Assembly (NCBI RefSeq): GCF_050947875.1
Contig: NC_134569.1
Span: 19,009,631-19,073,630 of the forward strand
Origin: Dermacentor variabilis
Taxonomy: Eukaryota; Arthropoda; Arachnida; Ixodida; Ixodidae
DNA: 64,000 nucleotides
Direction: 5' to 3'
Positions 1 to 9,904 of this stretch are shown here, piece after piece. A model generated the notes under the pieces. That model saw only the letters and a list, made by a program, of their open reading frames with translations, was not told the origin of the DNA and made no database searches. Position 1 is the stretch's first letter; each line of letters starts with the position of its first letter. The position numbers were made by a program, and so were the translations under genes.

Positions 1-144
1 GGATGGTCAACATATCTCCACATTTAGCGCAGATGGGAAGGTCACCACCAGACAGCAATTAAGAGTGGGTCCCGTAGGTATGGGCTATCCTAAGTCGACA
101 AAGAATTACTTCAGTTCGCTGTATTTTCATTGTTGGTTGCCAAT
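1..144 (-). mobile_element. 5'-truncated LINE fragment (same family as 694-7400)
   Basis: This stretch matches 1224-1367 over 144 bases with about 7 mismatches and no indel. It corresponds to the segment between the RNase H domain and the zinc knuckle of the LINE at 694-7400. It runs off the left edge. Its right end stops 8 bases short of ECT2 exon 6, directly after the bases of the 5' splice site, so it looks like a 5'-truncated insertion in intron 6 in the gene's sense orientation. Confidence 0.8.
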
Positions 145-152
145 GCACTTAC

Positions 153-254
153 CATGGACTCTGATGTAACCGAGAAGTCCTTTTCATCTCGATTGGCCCA
201 TGCTTCAAGCAACCACTCCTTCTTCATGATAGGAATGTCCAGAGCATCACACAG
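153..254 (-). CDS. ECT2: ECT2 (pebble) coding exon 6, end of first BRCT repeat
   Basis: This exon has 34 codons in phase 0 on both sides. The acceptor is TTCTGCAG before base 254 and the donor is ATG|GTAAGT after base 153. The peptide contains IPIMKKEWLLEAWANRDEKD, which lines up with the GTPIMKPEWIYKAWERRNEQD segment of vertebrate ECT2; the W of 'EWLLEAW' is the conserved BRCT tryptophan. ECT2 is the Rho guanine-nucleotide exchange factor that activates RhoA at the central spindle for cytokinesis, and its BRCT repeats bind phosphorylated centralspindlin (family knowledge). Later exons, including DH and PH, must lie left of the window. A LINE fragment begins 8 bases into the following intron. 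Confidence 0.85.
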
Positions 255-693
255 CTGCAGAAGCAAAAGCATCAGAATCAGGGTACTTAGGAGAGGCTGC
301 TACTAGTGCTGCATTTTTTTTTCCCTCCCATGATTTTTATTTTGCACTGCATGTTTATTTTTTTACTCTCTCTAATGTGCCATAACACAAACACACAAAT
401 TGTTGGGAGAACTGGAAAGGTTGAAATTTGGAATGGTTGGCATTTAGAAAATTAATACCTTCTTGTACTTCTTTGCCAGCTGCTGAGGCTTGCAACCTCT
501 GCATACTGCATGGAGACAGGCTTGCACAAAGTTTACCTAGCAAATGAATGTCAGTAAAGGGCAAAATATTCCTCCATACTGAAGCGCACAGAGGACACTA
601 AAGCTGGGTTCATTGACAAATCACCGTAGCACAGAGGCAGCGATAGAATCAGACAACTAACAAGTGTGGATTTATTAACCCAAGATACACTAC
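255..693. other. ECT2 intron 5, unique part
   Basis: Intronic sequence between exon 6 and the 3' end of the LINE at 694. It contains only short T-rich runs and no recognisable gene or repeat. Confidence 0.5.
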
Positions 694-1095
694 GTGATGA
701 TAATATATGATGTTTAACGGCACAAGGGCCAGGTTTGGCCAGAGAGTGCCATGCAAGTGAGTATGAGTATTTAATGGGACAATGACATGGAAAGTATTCA
801 TGGAATATGCCTGTATGTGGACTTAAAGATAGAGCCACTGTACGGTGTGTAAAACAAATGTATGAAAATTATGACAATGGCTTTAAAGTGTTCAGTGAAT
901 GTAAAAGAAATGTTTTGAAAGAATGGTCTTTTAAGATATGTAAGTGCCATTGGCACTGCTGCCTCATCAGAAGCCTTGTATACAAGGCCTTGGTGCTACT
1001 ATCGCAGCTGTAGCCTCTGTAAGAGGTCATGCTACAAATTCATCAGGTGTAGAACTTGTAATGAATGAACATCATTTAAATATTTTAAAATTGAT

Positions 1096-1281
1096 TCACT
1101 GGTGAAAAATGAGTCCGCATGAAGGAAACATTGCTGGATGAAGAGGAATATTCTGTTTGTAAGCTAGAGGAAAGTGCTTTTTTCTTTCAGCTTCTGATTC
1201 ACGGCACTCCACCAGGACACGTAGGATGGTCAACACCTCTCCACATTTAGCGCAGAAGGGAAGGTCACCACCAGACAGCAA
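1096..1281 (-). pseudogene. LINE A C-terminal zinc-knuckle fragment
   Basis: The reading frame contains CAKCGEVLTILRVLVEC, the cysteine-rich knuckle that follows RNase H in many LINE ORF2 proteins. The expected histidine is replaced by arginine (VLVEC preceded by LR). Compare CKCGNILTVLHVLIQC at 10340-10390 in LINE B, which keeps the H. It is separated from the RNase H frame by a shift near 1380. Confidence 0.7.
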
Positions 1282-1385
1282 TTAAGAGCGGGTCCCATAG
1301 GTATGGGCTATCCTAAGTCGACAACGAATTACTTCAGTTTGCTGTATTTTCATTGTTGGTTGCCAATTACCCAACTGAGGCTTAA

Positions 1386-1841
1386 TTAAATGAAGCTATT
1401 CGATGTTTCAGTGTCCCAAATTGGTTGCCAGTATATCCTAATTTTTCTGTGGAGAAAAGGCTTCAAGTCTGTCACAGAGACAGGGCTGAAAGTGTAGCTC
1501 TCTTTTGCTATAACAGATGTAGCCATTGGGTCTGCCAGCACGTTCCCTTTGATGCCTCGGTGGCCGGGCACCCAACAGATCACAACAAGCTGGTTTGACA
1601 TGTACGCAGTGCACAAAAGTGAATAAAGCTCACCGAGTACAGGATTTTTGTTTTTGCAGAATGACATTAAAGACCTTACTACACTCAAAGAGTCAGTGAA
1701 TATGAAGGCATTAGATAGGTTAGTTTTCCTGATACACTTAACAGCCAACACTACTGTGTATGCCTCAGAGGAAAGGATACTTGTTTCAGGGTGCAAAACA
1801 TCAGATTCTGAGAATGATGGACCAAACGCTGCAAAAGACAT
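1386..1841 (-). pseudogene. LINE A RNase H domain
   Basis: A 151-codon open stretch with the ribonuclease H signature: the glutamate helix (SSEAYTVVLAVKCI), the aspartate strand (FIFTDSLSVV) and the terminal CWVPGHRGIKGN..AD block. The first aspartate strand lies upstream in another frame, so the domain is not intact. It belongs to LINE A, between RT and the zinc knuckle. Confidence 0.8.
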
Positions 1842-1972
1842 TGAAGGTCAGTATAATATTCCGGGCATAAGTACCTTAACTGGAGTTCAAGAAAGCGCAT
1901 TTGAATTTGTTCCTTTGAAGCTTGCTTTGTAACATGAACAAACAACGTATCACATTTACTAAGCTGCCATAG

Positions 1973-2756
1973 CTATGGGGGTAACAACATTGCTGGGGCC
2001 TTTAGACAAGGTTCTAAAAGTGGGACACCCATTTCATCACAGAGCTTCCTCACATGCACTGAGACGGGCTCCTTTACTGTGGGTTCGCTGTGAAACAATG
2101 TTGTCAATGTCATATCATTTATAGTAGCACAATACGGATGTTCAGGGTTTGCGTGTACCTTCAGACAATATGTAAAGCTGGAGTATGACCTCTGCAAGTT
2201 AAGTGACCACTCATCCGATCGCATGTAGAGGCTTTGCACAGAACTTGCCCTGAACGCACCTGTGGCCAGGCAAGTACCCCAATGGTGAAATGGATCCAGC
2301 CTCTTCAACACGCACGGTGCGGCAGAGTGGTACACCATGGCACCATAGTCTAAACATGTACGTATAAGGCTTTTGAACAGGTCCAACAGGCCCTTCCTGT
2401 CGCTACCCCATGTGGTGTATGACAGAAGTTTTAAAAGTTAATTGTTTTCATGCATTTCGTCCTGAGATACTTGATACGGGATATAAACGTTAGCTTTAAA
2501 TTGAAGGTAATGGCTAAGAATTTATGTTCACTGCTGACAGTGAGTTCATCTCTACTGATAAAAATACTATGGATTGGTGTTGTGTCTATCTTATTGGAGA
2601 AGAGCATGCAACTACTTTTCTGCATATTCAGTTTAAACCCACTTTCATCTGCCCACCTAGATCATTTGTTTAAACCAAGTTGGCCCTGGCATTTGCAGAT
2701 AGCAATATTGCATGATTTAAAGCCTTTCTGGACATCATCGACATATACAGAATAAA
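1973..2756 (-). pseudogene. LINE A reverse transcriptase, C-terminal half
   Basis: Two broken frames (1973-2386 and 2431-2625), plus the catalytic YVDDVQ motif near 2730-2750, make up the palm and thumb of the RT. Typical LINE text such as SLIRTCLDYGAMVYHSA and SSEHKFLAITFNLKLTF is readable. The N-terminal half of the RT lies at about 4190-4780, on the other side of the inserted THAP repeat. Confidence 0.75.
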
Positions 2757-2784
2757 ACATGGTGCGTGGAATTACTATTGGGTA

Positions 2785-4190
2785 TGAGCTCCACCACTGG
2801 AAAAGCTGGCGTCACCATCGGTGTGACATGGCATGAGGGATCCCGTGGACACAGCGGCTACGTCGGCTGCTTCGGAAGCGCCGAAGCGAGCTGAAAACGA
2901 AAGTTTAAAGTCCCACCTGCGCTGTGGTTCTGATTAAGTGGTGAGGCTTTCCCACCTTGAGTGCCTGTTTGACAATGTTTAAAATCACTATAATAGCTAG
3001 TGGCTGCCTTTGGAGGCATGCAGCATGGTAGGCTACTGCTCGGTACCGCAGTGCCGGAAGTACGCAACGAAGCCTGGTGTCAGTTTTATTCATACATAGC
3101 TGCAGGACAAGAAGCTGTGTGAAGCTTGGCTCGTGAAACTTAGGACCGACAAACAGCCATCGGCTACAACTCGGGTATGCAGCAAGCACAGATGCGAGGA
3201 ATATTTCTGCAACGAAGCTGGGACTGTGATGTTCAGTGAGTAGCAGAAAACACGCACTGAGACATTCGCCCGAGCTCGCTGCCCGGCTAATGTCCCGACG
3301 GTTTGGTCTATGAATTTGTTGATGCTAGACACTGGTAAGTTTGCTGGAATGGAAAGGAAGTGGCAAGAAGCACATTAAACAAAGGCATGGCATATGGTCA
3401 TGTTTGCGTTATGAATGAAAGCATCGGATTACCAAAAAGCAGCAGCGCGATATCGCCCGCTGAGAGCATACAGTGCGACGCAACTTTAGAAGTAATATTG
3501 AAACGTCCAAGAAATTAGAAGAAAAAAAAATATTGAATCATCGCGACGGCACATCACAGTCACCGTAGGTGTCAAATTGCCTTGTTAAAAGGAATTGTTT
3601 TTGAACAGCTCTGATAACGTCCATGCAATCCATGCAACATTGGTTGCTTGTGGACTGTCAAATGCTCATATTCTACAGCCTAAAGCTCACAGGACGGTGT
3701 GAAAACGCTCTCAGTGAAATCGAAACAGTGTGCACGGACATGCATGCAGACACACAGTCGGTCGCTGCGAACCCGTGCGATCGCTGCACGCATTGAGGCT
3801 TTGTTCTGTTATGCGTCATTTGGTTATACAGACCACCCGCTATAGGAACATATTTCACATAGTTTGCACTCAGCGATTGCCAACCTTTCACACAAGCCAG
3901 TTCGGGAGACTCCATTATGGCAACTGCGCGCAGTGGCTTTCACTGTATGTATTCGGTAAATAGATGGCGTCTGTAAACGATTCTGTGCTTTCAGTTTGCC
4001 GAAGATTGTTATTTTGACAGTAATAATGTTCCCTCGTTTTGAGAGTACTTATAGAAATGTACAGGAGGGCTACCGCGTGGTGTTTTTATCAAGCGCCGTA
4101 AGCCAAACCTATGGGGAGTGCGCCGCGTGATCTCTCGTACTACGCAAAGGAGGCACTTCCGAGAGATGGTGACTTCGTAAGTCCTCGTCC
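2785..4190 (+). mobile_element. THAP-bearing repeat, copy 1
   Basis: About 1.4 kb that interrupts LINE A. It is homologous, in inverse orientation, to about 32050-33465 and to a fragment at 47392-47530. On the plus strand from ATG 3025 it reads as a THAP zinc-finger start (MVGYCSVPQC...GVSFIHT), then an in-frame TAG at 3097-3099, then LQDKKLCEAW...ATTRVCSKH. The C-x4-C, W and C-x2-H positions of THAP are present; the residue after the final H is R, not F. THAP domains occur at the N terminus of P-element transposases, so this is probably a P-like or other THAP transposon remnant. Boundaries come from the alignment of the two copies. Confidence 0.65.
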
Positions 4191-4783
4191 CCAATATGAA
4201 GTGAATTCATTTTTAAGACAAAGAGTGTGCAACTAAGCATGCCTCCCTGCGGCACACCGGTCTCTTGGGTGAATGTTCTAGGCAAACTGTTTCCCACTCT
4301 TACACGACACTTGCATTCAAAGAGATAACTTTCGATTGTGTTCAGCATGCTGGCATGACACCCATTGCGGAAAGGTTCCAAAGAATACCGAAATGCCACA
4401 CTGTATTGTATGCTTTCTCCAGGTAGAGAAACGCTGAAAGAAGGAACTGTTTATGTATAAAGGTATCCCCGAAGTTGGCCTCAATGCAAATGAAATGGTC
4501 TGTTGTAGACTTGCCTTCTCAGAAACCACACTGGAAGGGGTCTAGTATTTTGTTATTTTTCAAGAAACAGATTAGGTGCTGGTTTATCATTTTTTCAAAT
4601 AGCTTGCACAGACAGCTTGTTAGAGCTACAGTCTGTAACTGCTGGCTAGAGACAGGTCCTTCCCTTGTTTAAGAATGGGTATAACAATAGCTTCTTTCCA
4701 AGCAGATGGAATGTATCCAGCTGCCCACATAGCATTGAAAAGAGACAGAAGTATTTTTAGAGTATCTGAGTGTATGTAATTGA

Positions 4784-5425
4784 TCATTTCATGAACACGT
4801 GATCACTACCTGGCGCCGAGTCTTTGCAACGATTGAGAGATGCCTGAAGTTCAGCTAAGCTGAACAGGCGATTGTATGCTTCATTTCTTCCACATTTGCA
4901 TTCCAAGGTGCTGTCACTCTGCATTTTCTTTGAACCACAGGAAAGTGTGTGTGTAGCGTGATATAGACAAGATTCGTTCAAAGTGCTCCCCCCCCCCCAT
5001 CTAGAAAATCCGCCCAATTTTCCAGGCCATCTCCTTCGGTATTTACTAGGGGCAGAGGATGAGACTGTCCAGCCTTTTAATTTATTTACCTGGCTCCAGA
5101 CCTTTCTCTCATCAGTGTATGAATTAAAACTGGATATATACCTCTCCCAAGTATATCTCTTAGCTCGTCGATGCGTTCTTCTGCCCTGCAACTTTGCTTG
5201 CTTAAAATTAATGAGGTCTTCGGCACTTGGACAGTCACACAGCAGTCCCCAAGCTTTGTTGTTTTGTTTTTTCCTTGCATTTTGACATTCATCATTCCAC
5301 CACGGGATGCAGCGTTTATTAGACAGTCCATTTGCTTGTTGGATGCATTTTGTGGCAGCGTCTATTATAAAACCTGTCAAGTAAGCCACGGCATTCTCTT
5401 TATTAAGATCAGCAATGTCCTCCAT
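4784..5425 (-). pseudogene. LINE A endonuclease-RT linker
   Basis: An open stretch of 213 codons with the linker motif IPWWNDECQNARKKQNNKAW, followed by the start of the RT (LAELQASLNRCKDSAPGSD). The parallel region in LINE B is 12388-13136. Upstream, the end of the endonuclease (NPYGSDHFSIIL) is readable at about 5520-5560 in a broken frame. Confidence 0.75.
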
Positions 5426-5854
5426 GTCTAAACGTGTACGTTCTCAGAATAATTCCCAGTTCGCCGTGTAAACCTTCCATTGAGAAGGATGTGGGGAGCA
5501 TTCATTCTGTGTTGCGAGACTTAGAATTATCGAGAAGTGGTCGCTTCCGTAAGGGTTCTTAACATTCCACTCGAGGTACAGCAGGAGAGTGCTGGATACT
5601 ATGCTTAAAGGGACACTAAAGGCAAATAGTAAGTCAAACTGAAGTGATAGATTAGTACTCGAGAATCTCTAAGGCATCAATACTATCACGAACAGAGCTT
5701 TAATAATCAAGAAATCGAGGCAAATGCAGGACATGATTAGAGACTCCCCCGGGACATTCAAGCACTTGCCCGATGACGAAAGCACTCAGTTAAATTCTGT
5801 CACTGGTACTCAACTACCCTTTGCAAAAAACATCCTTGTAAAAAACAACCTTGT

Positions 5855-5922
5855 AGCTGCAGCGGAAAATCCTCAGCTCCATCTTGGATCGGTGCCGCCA
5901 TCTGTCAGGGGCTGTTTTCACT
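5855..5922. repeat. 68-bp direct repeat, left unit
   Basis: Identical to 6365-6432 over 68 bases, from AGCTGCAGCGGAAAATCC to GCTGTTTTCACT. Both units lie inside the TTAA element 5609-6644, 442 bases apart, and are absent from the other copy of that family. Confidence 0.9.
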
Positions 5923-6364
5923 ATTAGATGATGTCAGGGGCTGTATTATTAGATGAAATAAAATGCTACGTGTCCAGTTCCATTCCATGTTTAGAAAAAG
6001 GAAGTCACTGAAATTACCGTTGATGACGCAGGTGGTCGAAAGGTTTCGTTTTCGCTCGACTCTGCGCCGCCCGTGCTTTTGCGTTTCCGTATCGCCCGTG
6101 TCATTGACCGTGCCCGTGTCAATACTGCCCGTGTCGTTATTGTGTTCTCTTTCGCTGTCCCAGTCTTTATTTGAGGTGAATATGATATGCAGTAAACACC
6201 AACTAGGCCAAACTGAAGTTCTTCTGAAGTACTTTCCTGATCGCATAGTGCTGCGCTGGTTTTGCTGGCTCGCGGAACTCAGACAAACTGCAAGTAGCAG
6301 AGAATTCAACTTCCATGAGATGTCATGGGTTGCCTGAATGGTCTACGCCACTTGACCAAAAAGA

Positions 6365-6432
6365 AGCTGCAGCGGAAAATCCTCAGCTCCATCTTGGATC
6401 GGTGCCGCCATCTGTCAGGGGCTGTTTTCACT
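6365..6432. repeat. 68-bp direct repeat, right unit
   Basis: Second exact unit of the direct repeat that starts at 5855. The lack of mismatches suggests a recent duplication or gene conversion within the element. Confidence 0.9.
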
Positions 6433-6968
6433 GGCGGAAGCAAAGGGTGGTGGTGGCGTCTGCAATGCCACCACTCCCCAGGTTGGGAGGCAGCAGATTT
6501 GAATTTCGAAAAAGGTATTTAGACCCTTGCGATACAATTCTCGCATAAACTTTGTCTTTTCCTGGCACGAAAGAAGCATTGCGAGGTTTCCAGAATGGTA
6601 TTTAAACAGTCCATGTTGACTTAGTACTTGCCTTTAGTGTCCTTTTAAATCAATTGAGGAGTAGGTGTTGTGTGCAATGCTATAGTACGTCAGCTCCTTC
6701 TTATTGAGAAAGCATGCACCAGATGAAGAATACAGAAAGTATTTTATTAACTGTCCTCTTCCATCGCAATGGAAGTCTCCCCAAAGTGTTAAGCGCATCT
6801 GGATATCTGACTATGATATATGGCTCAGGGAGTTCATCGATGTAATTTTGAAATTTGGTTTTATGAAGTTGATAGTTGGGAGCGATTTATATAGAGCTGG
6901 TAGTAACTAGCTTATTAAACAACACTGCTTGAACAGCAACTGCCTCTAGGGGCATGCGAAGCTTATTT

Positions 6969-7196
6969 TAATAATAATAATAATATATGGGGTTTTACGT
7001 GCCAAAACCACTTTCTGATCATGAGGCACGCTATAGTGGGGGACTCCGGAAATTTTGACCACCTGGGGTTCTTTAACGTGCACCTAAATCTAAGCACACA
7101 GGTGTTTTCGCATTTCGCCCCCATTGAAATGCGGCCGCCGTGGCCAGGATTCGATCCCGCGACCTCGTGCTCAGCAGCCTAACACCATAGCCAGAG
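6969..7196 (-). mobile_element. tRNA-derived SINE (Ruka-like)
   Basis: On the minus strand this has a Pol III box A (TGGCTATGGTG, 7183-7193) and box B (GGATCGAATCC, 7147-7157). The body runs through 'GGCCGCATTTCAATGGGGGC' and the tail is (ATT)n at 6970-6984. It is inserted in the endonuclease region of LINE A, whose coding text resumes on both sides. The sequence resembles the tick SINE known as Ruka; that identification is from memory. Confidence 0.8.
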
Positions 7197-7399
7197 CTTT
7201 TTTTTTTTCCCCCATGGCAAGGTACACATCCATTGACTATAATAGCCACGCCACTAAACAACACGACTGCATTATCACAGTCTTTGCGAAATATGGTATA
7301 TTGTGGAAGAAAATTTGTGTGTGTTTGAGGTGTGTTTCTTGAACATACAGTACCCTGGGACTAAGTTTGCAGAGCCCAACATACACTACACTGCTTACA

Positions 7400-9761
7400 G
7401 AAAAACGCTCTCACAAGGCTGACTTGAGTACACGTGATTAATTGGATAACCTGGTTAAACCTGGCTGGGCTAATATAGGCTACTCCATCAGGCTAATCAG
7501 GCAGTAGTCCACTAAGTTTGAGATATTGTGGGAGCAAAGGCCCCACATCCAAGTTGTTAGTGGGCCTCTGGAGCATCAGACCCAGTGAGGAACCATTCAA
7601 TCATTCAAAGCTCAGGGGTGTGAAGGTGCCAGGAGGGCAATCACAGGGAGGGCAATTGGGGTGCATTCCAGTGACGTGCTCGGATATGTGACTCGTCCTC
7701 GGGGGCATTTGGAACAATTTGCACAGGGAAGTACCTCTGGCATGCTAGCTATATTTGCCATTTTCTACGGGTGTGCGAATATTCTAAAATTTCTAATAAT
7801 GAATCAAATATATTTCGTCTTGGTTTGGCGCTCATATTGAATACTTGATAACCTGAACATTGAATATTTATCAGACAAAGTAATTATAAAATTAATTGGT
7901 CATGCTATATTTTATGGCACATTCTCCTGCTGAAGAAAAAATGCAGGATCTGACACAGTATTGGTTTTAGCGAAGCAAATTTGTTTGCAAATGGTTCAAA
8001 ATATGTTTTCTGTTATCAATTATGTCAAATACAAACACTGACCGATTTTACAGCAGCCAGATTTTTTGAGCCTGTGTGCTTAGGACTTCCTCATGACACC
8101 GTCACCTTGCCATAGAACCAACGTATAATAACAACTGAAATTTTCAATGCTGCACTGTGCTTCACAAAATTTCTTCACCATGGTCTATGCGTGCGATGCT
8201 GTAAACAAGGTGGCATGAGATTAAGTGCACTGGCTAGACTGACAGCCATCGTAGCGGAGTTGGGTCCGTGTGCGGCCCGATCTGCATCCAAAAGATCAGT
8301 ACGCAACTGTACTTAGCTAGCCAAGTGCAGCATGAAATGTATGGAAGAAAAAAATTTGCTTCCATGTTAAAATGGATTATTCAAGATACATGCGTTTTGG
8401 CCTATGGCTTAGCTTGATTGGACTGCAGCTAACAAGCCAATATGGCAATCCTACATGGTCAGATCAATCACACAGCTGCACGTTAGCAAGCATGTTCCTT
8501 GTTAGAGAGAAACACATATACGCAAAAGACCCCTTTGCTGACATGACCGAGGCATTATGCCTGAGTTTTTTTCGTGCAGGCGTGATTGGAACTTTGCTTT
8601 TCTGCTACTGCCCGTCTATATTCTTATAGCAATTGTTAGATATAACGAAGGTACTTTCATGTCAGATGTGACTTCATTATAACCAAGTTCTAATAATCAT
8701 TGCTGATGAGCAAGGACTCGACCCTTTGTCTTCACTAGATTACTCGCCAGGAACAGTTCATGTCCAAATCGGCAAATCCAGTGGTCATGTAGACATCACA
8801 AAACTCTGCCTTCTAGGAGGAGAAGCTCAAAACAGGCACACATGCCACCCCTAAGATGATCATGGAAAGGGGAAACGAATTCACCATGCTCATTGGTCCA
8901 GCAATGACCGGGAGAAGTGAACAACACAAGCTGCCAGAAGAAAAGCTGCTCCCAAAAAATTCCCTACCACTTTTTGACTGGCTTAATAGGTTGGCACGAA
9001 GCACAACACTTGGCATTGGTGATTAGCAGCTTCTTGGATGCGGTCGGTTTGAGCAGCTTGCTGAATACGCACGCACCTCTTTGTAGGCAAGTAGCCCATG
9101 CCTTGAACATGTCTCTCTGAAGATAGCTTCACAGTTCCGTCACAAGCCAGTCGCTTGGGTAGAATAGAGACTGCTGAACTTGTCAGAGTCTCAGTGTCCT
9201 CATTGACTCAGTGGAATGTCGTTTGACCCAGTACCACAATGACCCCGGCCTCCTCTCTTAGGCGAATATGCCAAGCGTAACAAGGCACCTGGATCCTTGC
9301 AACTTTGAGCAAATTTCCAGGGAACAGAGATGAGAACTGGCCTTGATAACTTGCTGCATTGCAATAGACTATCACACAGTTTAAGATTCTAAAGAACCAA
9401 AAGTTGTGATGCACATTTGTCCAACTTGATTTTTGGGATATACCAAACTAATATAACGTTTACTGCTGATGTCAAATTTATAGGTACCAGATGTGGAAGG
9501 CAACTGAAAGGAATGCAGGGTCTGTACTTTGTAACAAACGTAATTTTCATCCTTCTTGCCTTTTGTCACTGGCCTGCATGACACATCATTAAGTGGTGCA
9601 ATGAACTGCGCAACAGATAAATTAATAAAACTGGAGAAAAAGGTTACAAAATACAGTTACAGCAAAATTTTTTTGACAAGCCTGCACAACTAGTATTGTC
9701 CATTTGTCTCATTTTGTTGCAATGACTTAACCATGATTTCAGCAGCAAAAAGTCAACATAC
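7400..9761. other. ECT2 intron 5, interior
   Basis: AT-rich intronic sequence between the 5' end of LINE A and exon 5. No supported gene is seen. A stretch at about 8720-9240 may be an old transposase relic but could not be assigned. Confidence 0.4.
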
Positions 9762-9872
9762 CTCGTATTTGGCACTGGTCACAGAATCAGCCACACAATG
9801 CGTTACATTCCTGCTGGAGAACTTGTCCCGCACACTGGCTCCCATGTAGTGCGACAGCAGGAGCAGCTCACA
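9762..9872 (-). CDS. ECT2: ECT2 coding exon 5, middle of first BRCT repeat
   Basis: 37 codons, phase 0 to phase 0, acceptor CTTTGTGCAG before 9872, donor GAG|GTATGT after 9762. The peptide includes LLLSHYMGASVRDKFSSRNV and THCVADSVTSAKYE, matching the vertebrate ECT2 stretch LVTLVHHMGGVIRKDF...THLVANCTQGEKFR. The glycine pair of the BRCT turn is G-A here. The 3' tail of LINE B starts only about 32 bases upstream of the acceptor, so the branch point must lie in that short gap or in the LINE itself. Confidence 0.85.
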
Positions 9873-9904
9873 CTGCACAAAGGCAAGCGAAACACCAATG
9901 CTGC

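Larger units (their letters stand above)
5609..6644 (+). mobile_element. TTAA-flanked element, family B, copy 1
   Basis: 1036 bp bounded by AGGGACACTAAAGG and its complement (one mismatch), with TTAA on both outer sides (5605-5608 and 6645-6648). Inside LINE A it splits the endonuclease coding text between SSIDLSI and the upstream TYYSIAHNTY part, so its removal with one TTAA rejoins the LINE. It is the same family as 53255-54580, in opposite orientation; homology includes the block CGAAAGGTTTCGTTTTCGCT. It contains two identical 68-bp direct repeats. TTAA duplication is typical of piggyBac-type insertion, but no transposase is present. Confidence 0.85.
694..7400 (-). mobile_element. LINE A: decayed APE-RT-RNase H retrotransposon with three nested insertions
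   Basis: Read on the minus strand, the element begins in the endonuclease (VQETHLKHTQ near 7310-7350). It continues through a GDF-like and SSIDLSI/YGSDHFSI segment (about 6900 to 5500), a linker with a WWNDEC motif (4784-5425), RT (about 4780 to 1973), RNase H (1386-1841) and a C-x2-C..C knuckle (1096-1281). It ends in a 3' UTR with 'CCTTGTGCCGTTAAACATCA' near 694-735. Frames are broken many times. It is interrupted by a THAP-bearing repeat (about 2785-4190), a TTAA element (5609-6644) and a tRNA-derived SINE (6969-7196). It lies in ECT2 intron 5 in gene sense. Domain order resembles I-like LINEs with RNase H; the clade is inferred. The 5' end is approximate. Confidence 0.85.

Noticed and set aside
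8720..9240. Possible pogo/Tigger-like transposase relic
   Set aside because: Both strands give short stretches loosely like a DDE transposase, but no catalytic motif or termini could be read with confidence.
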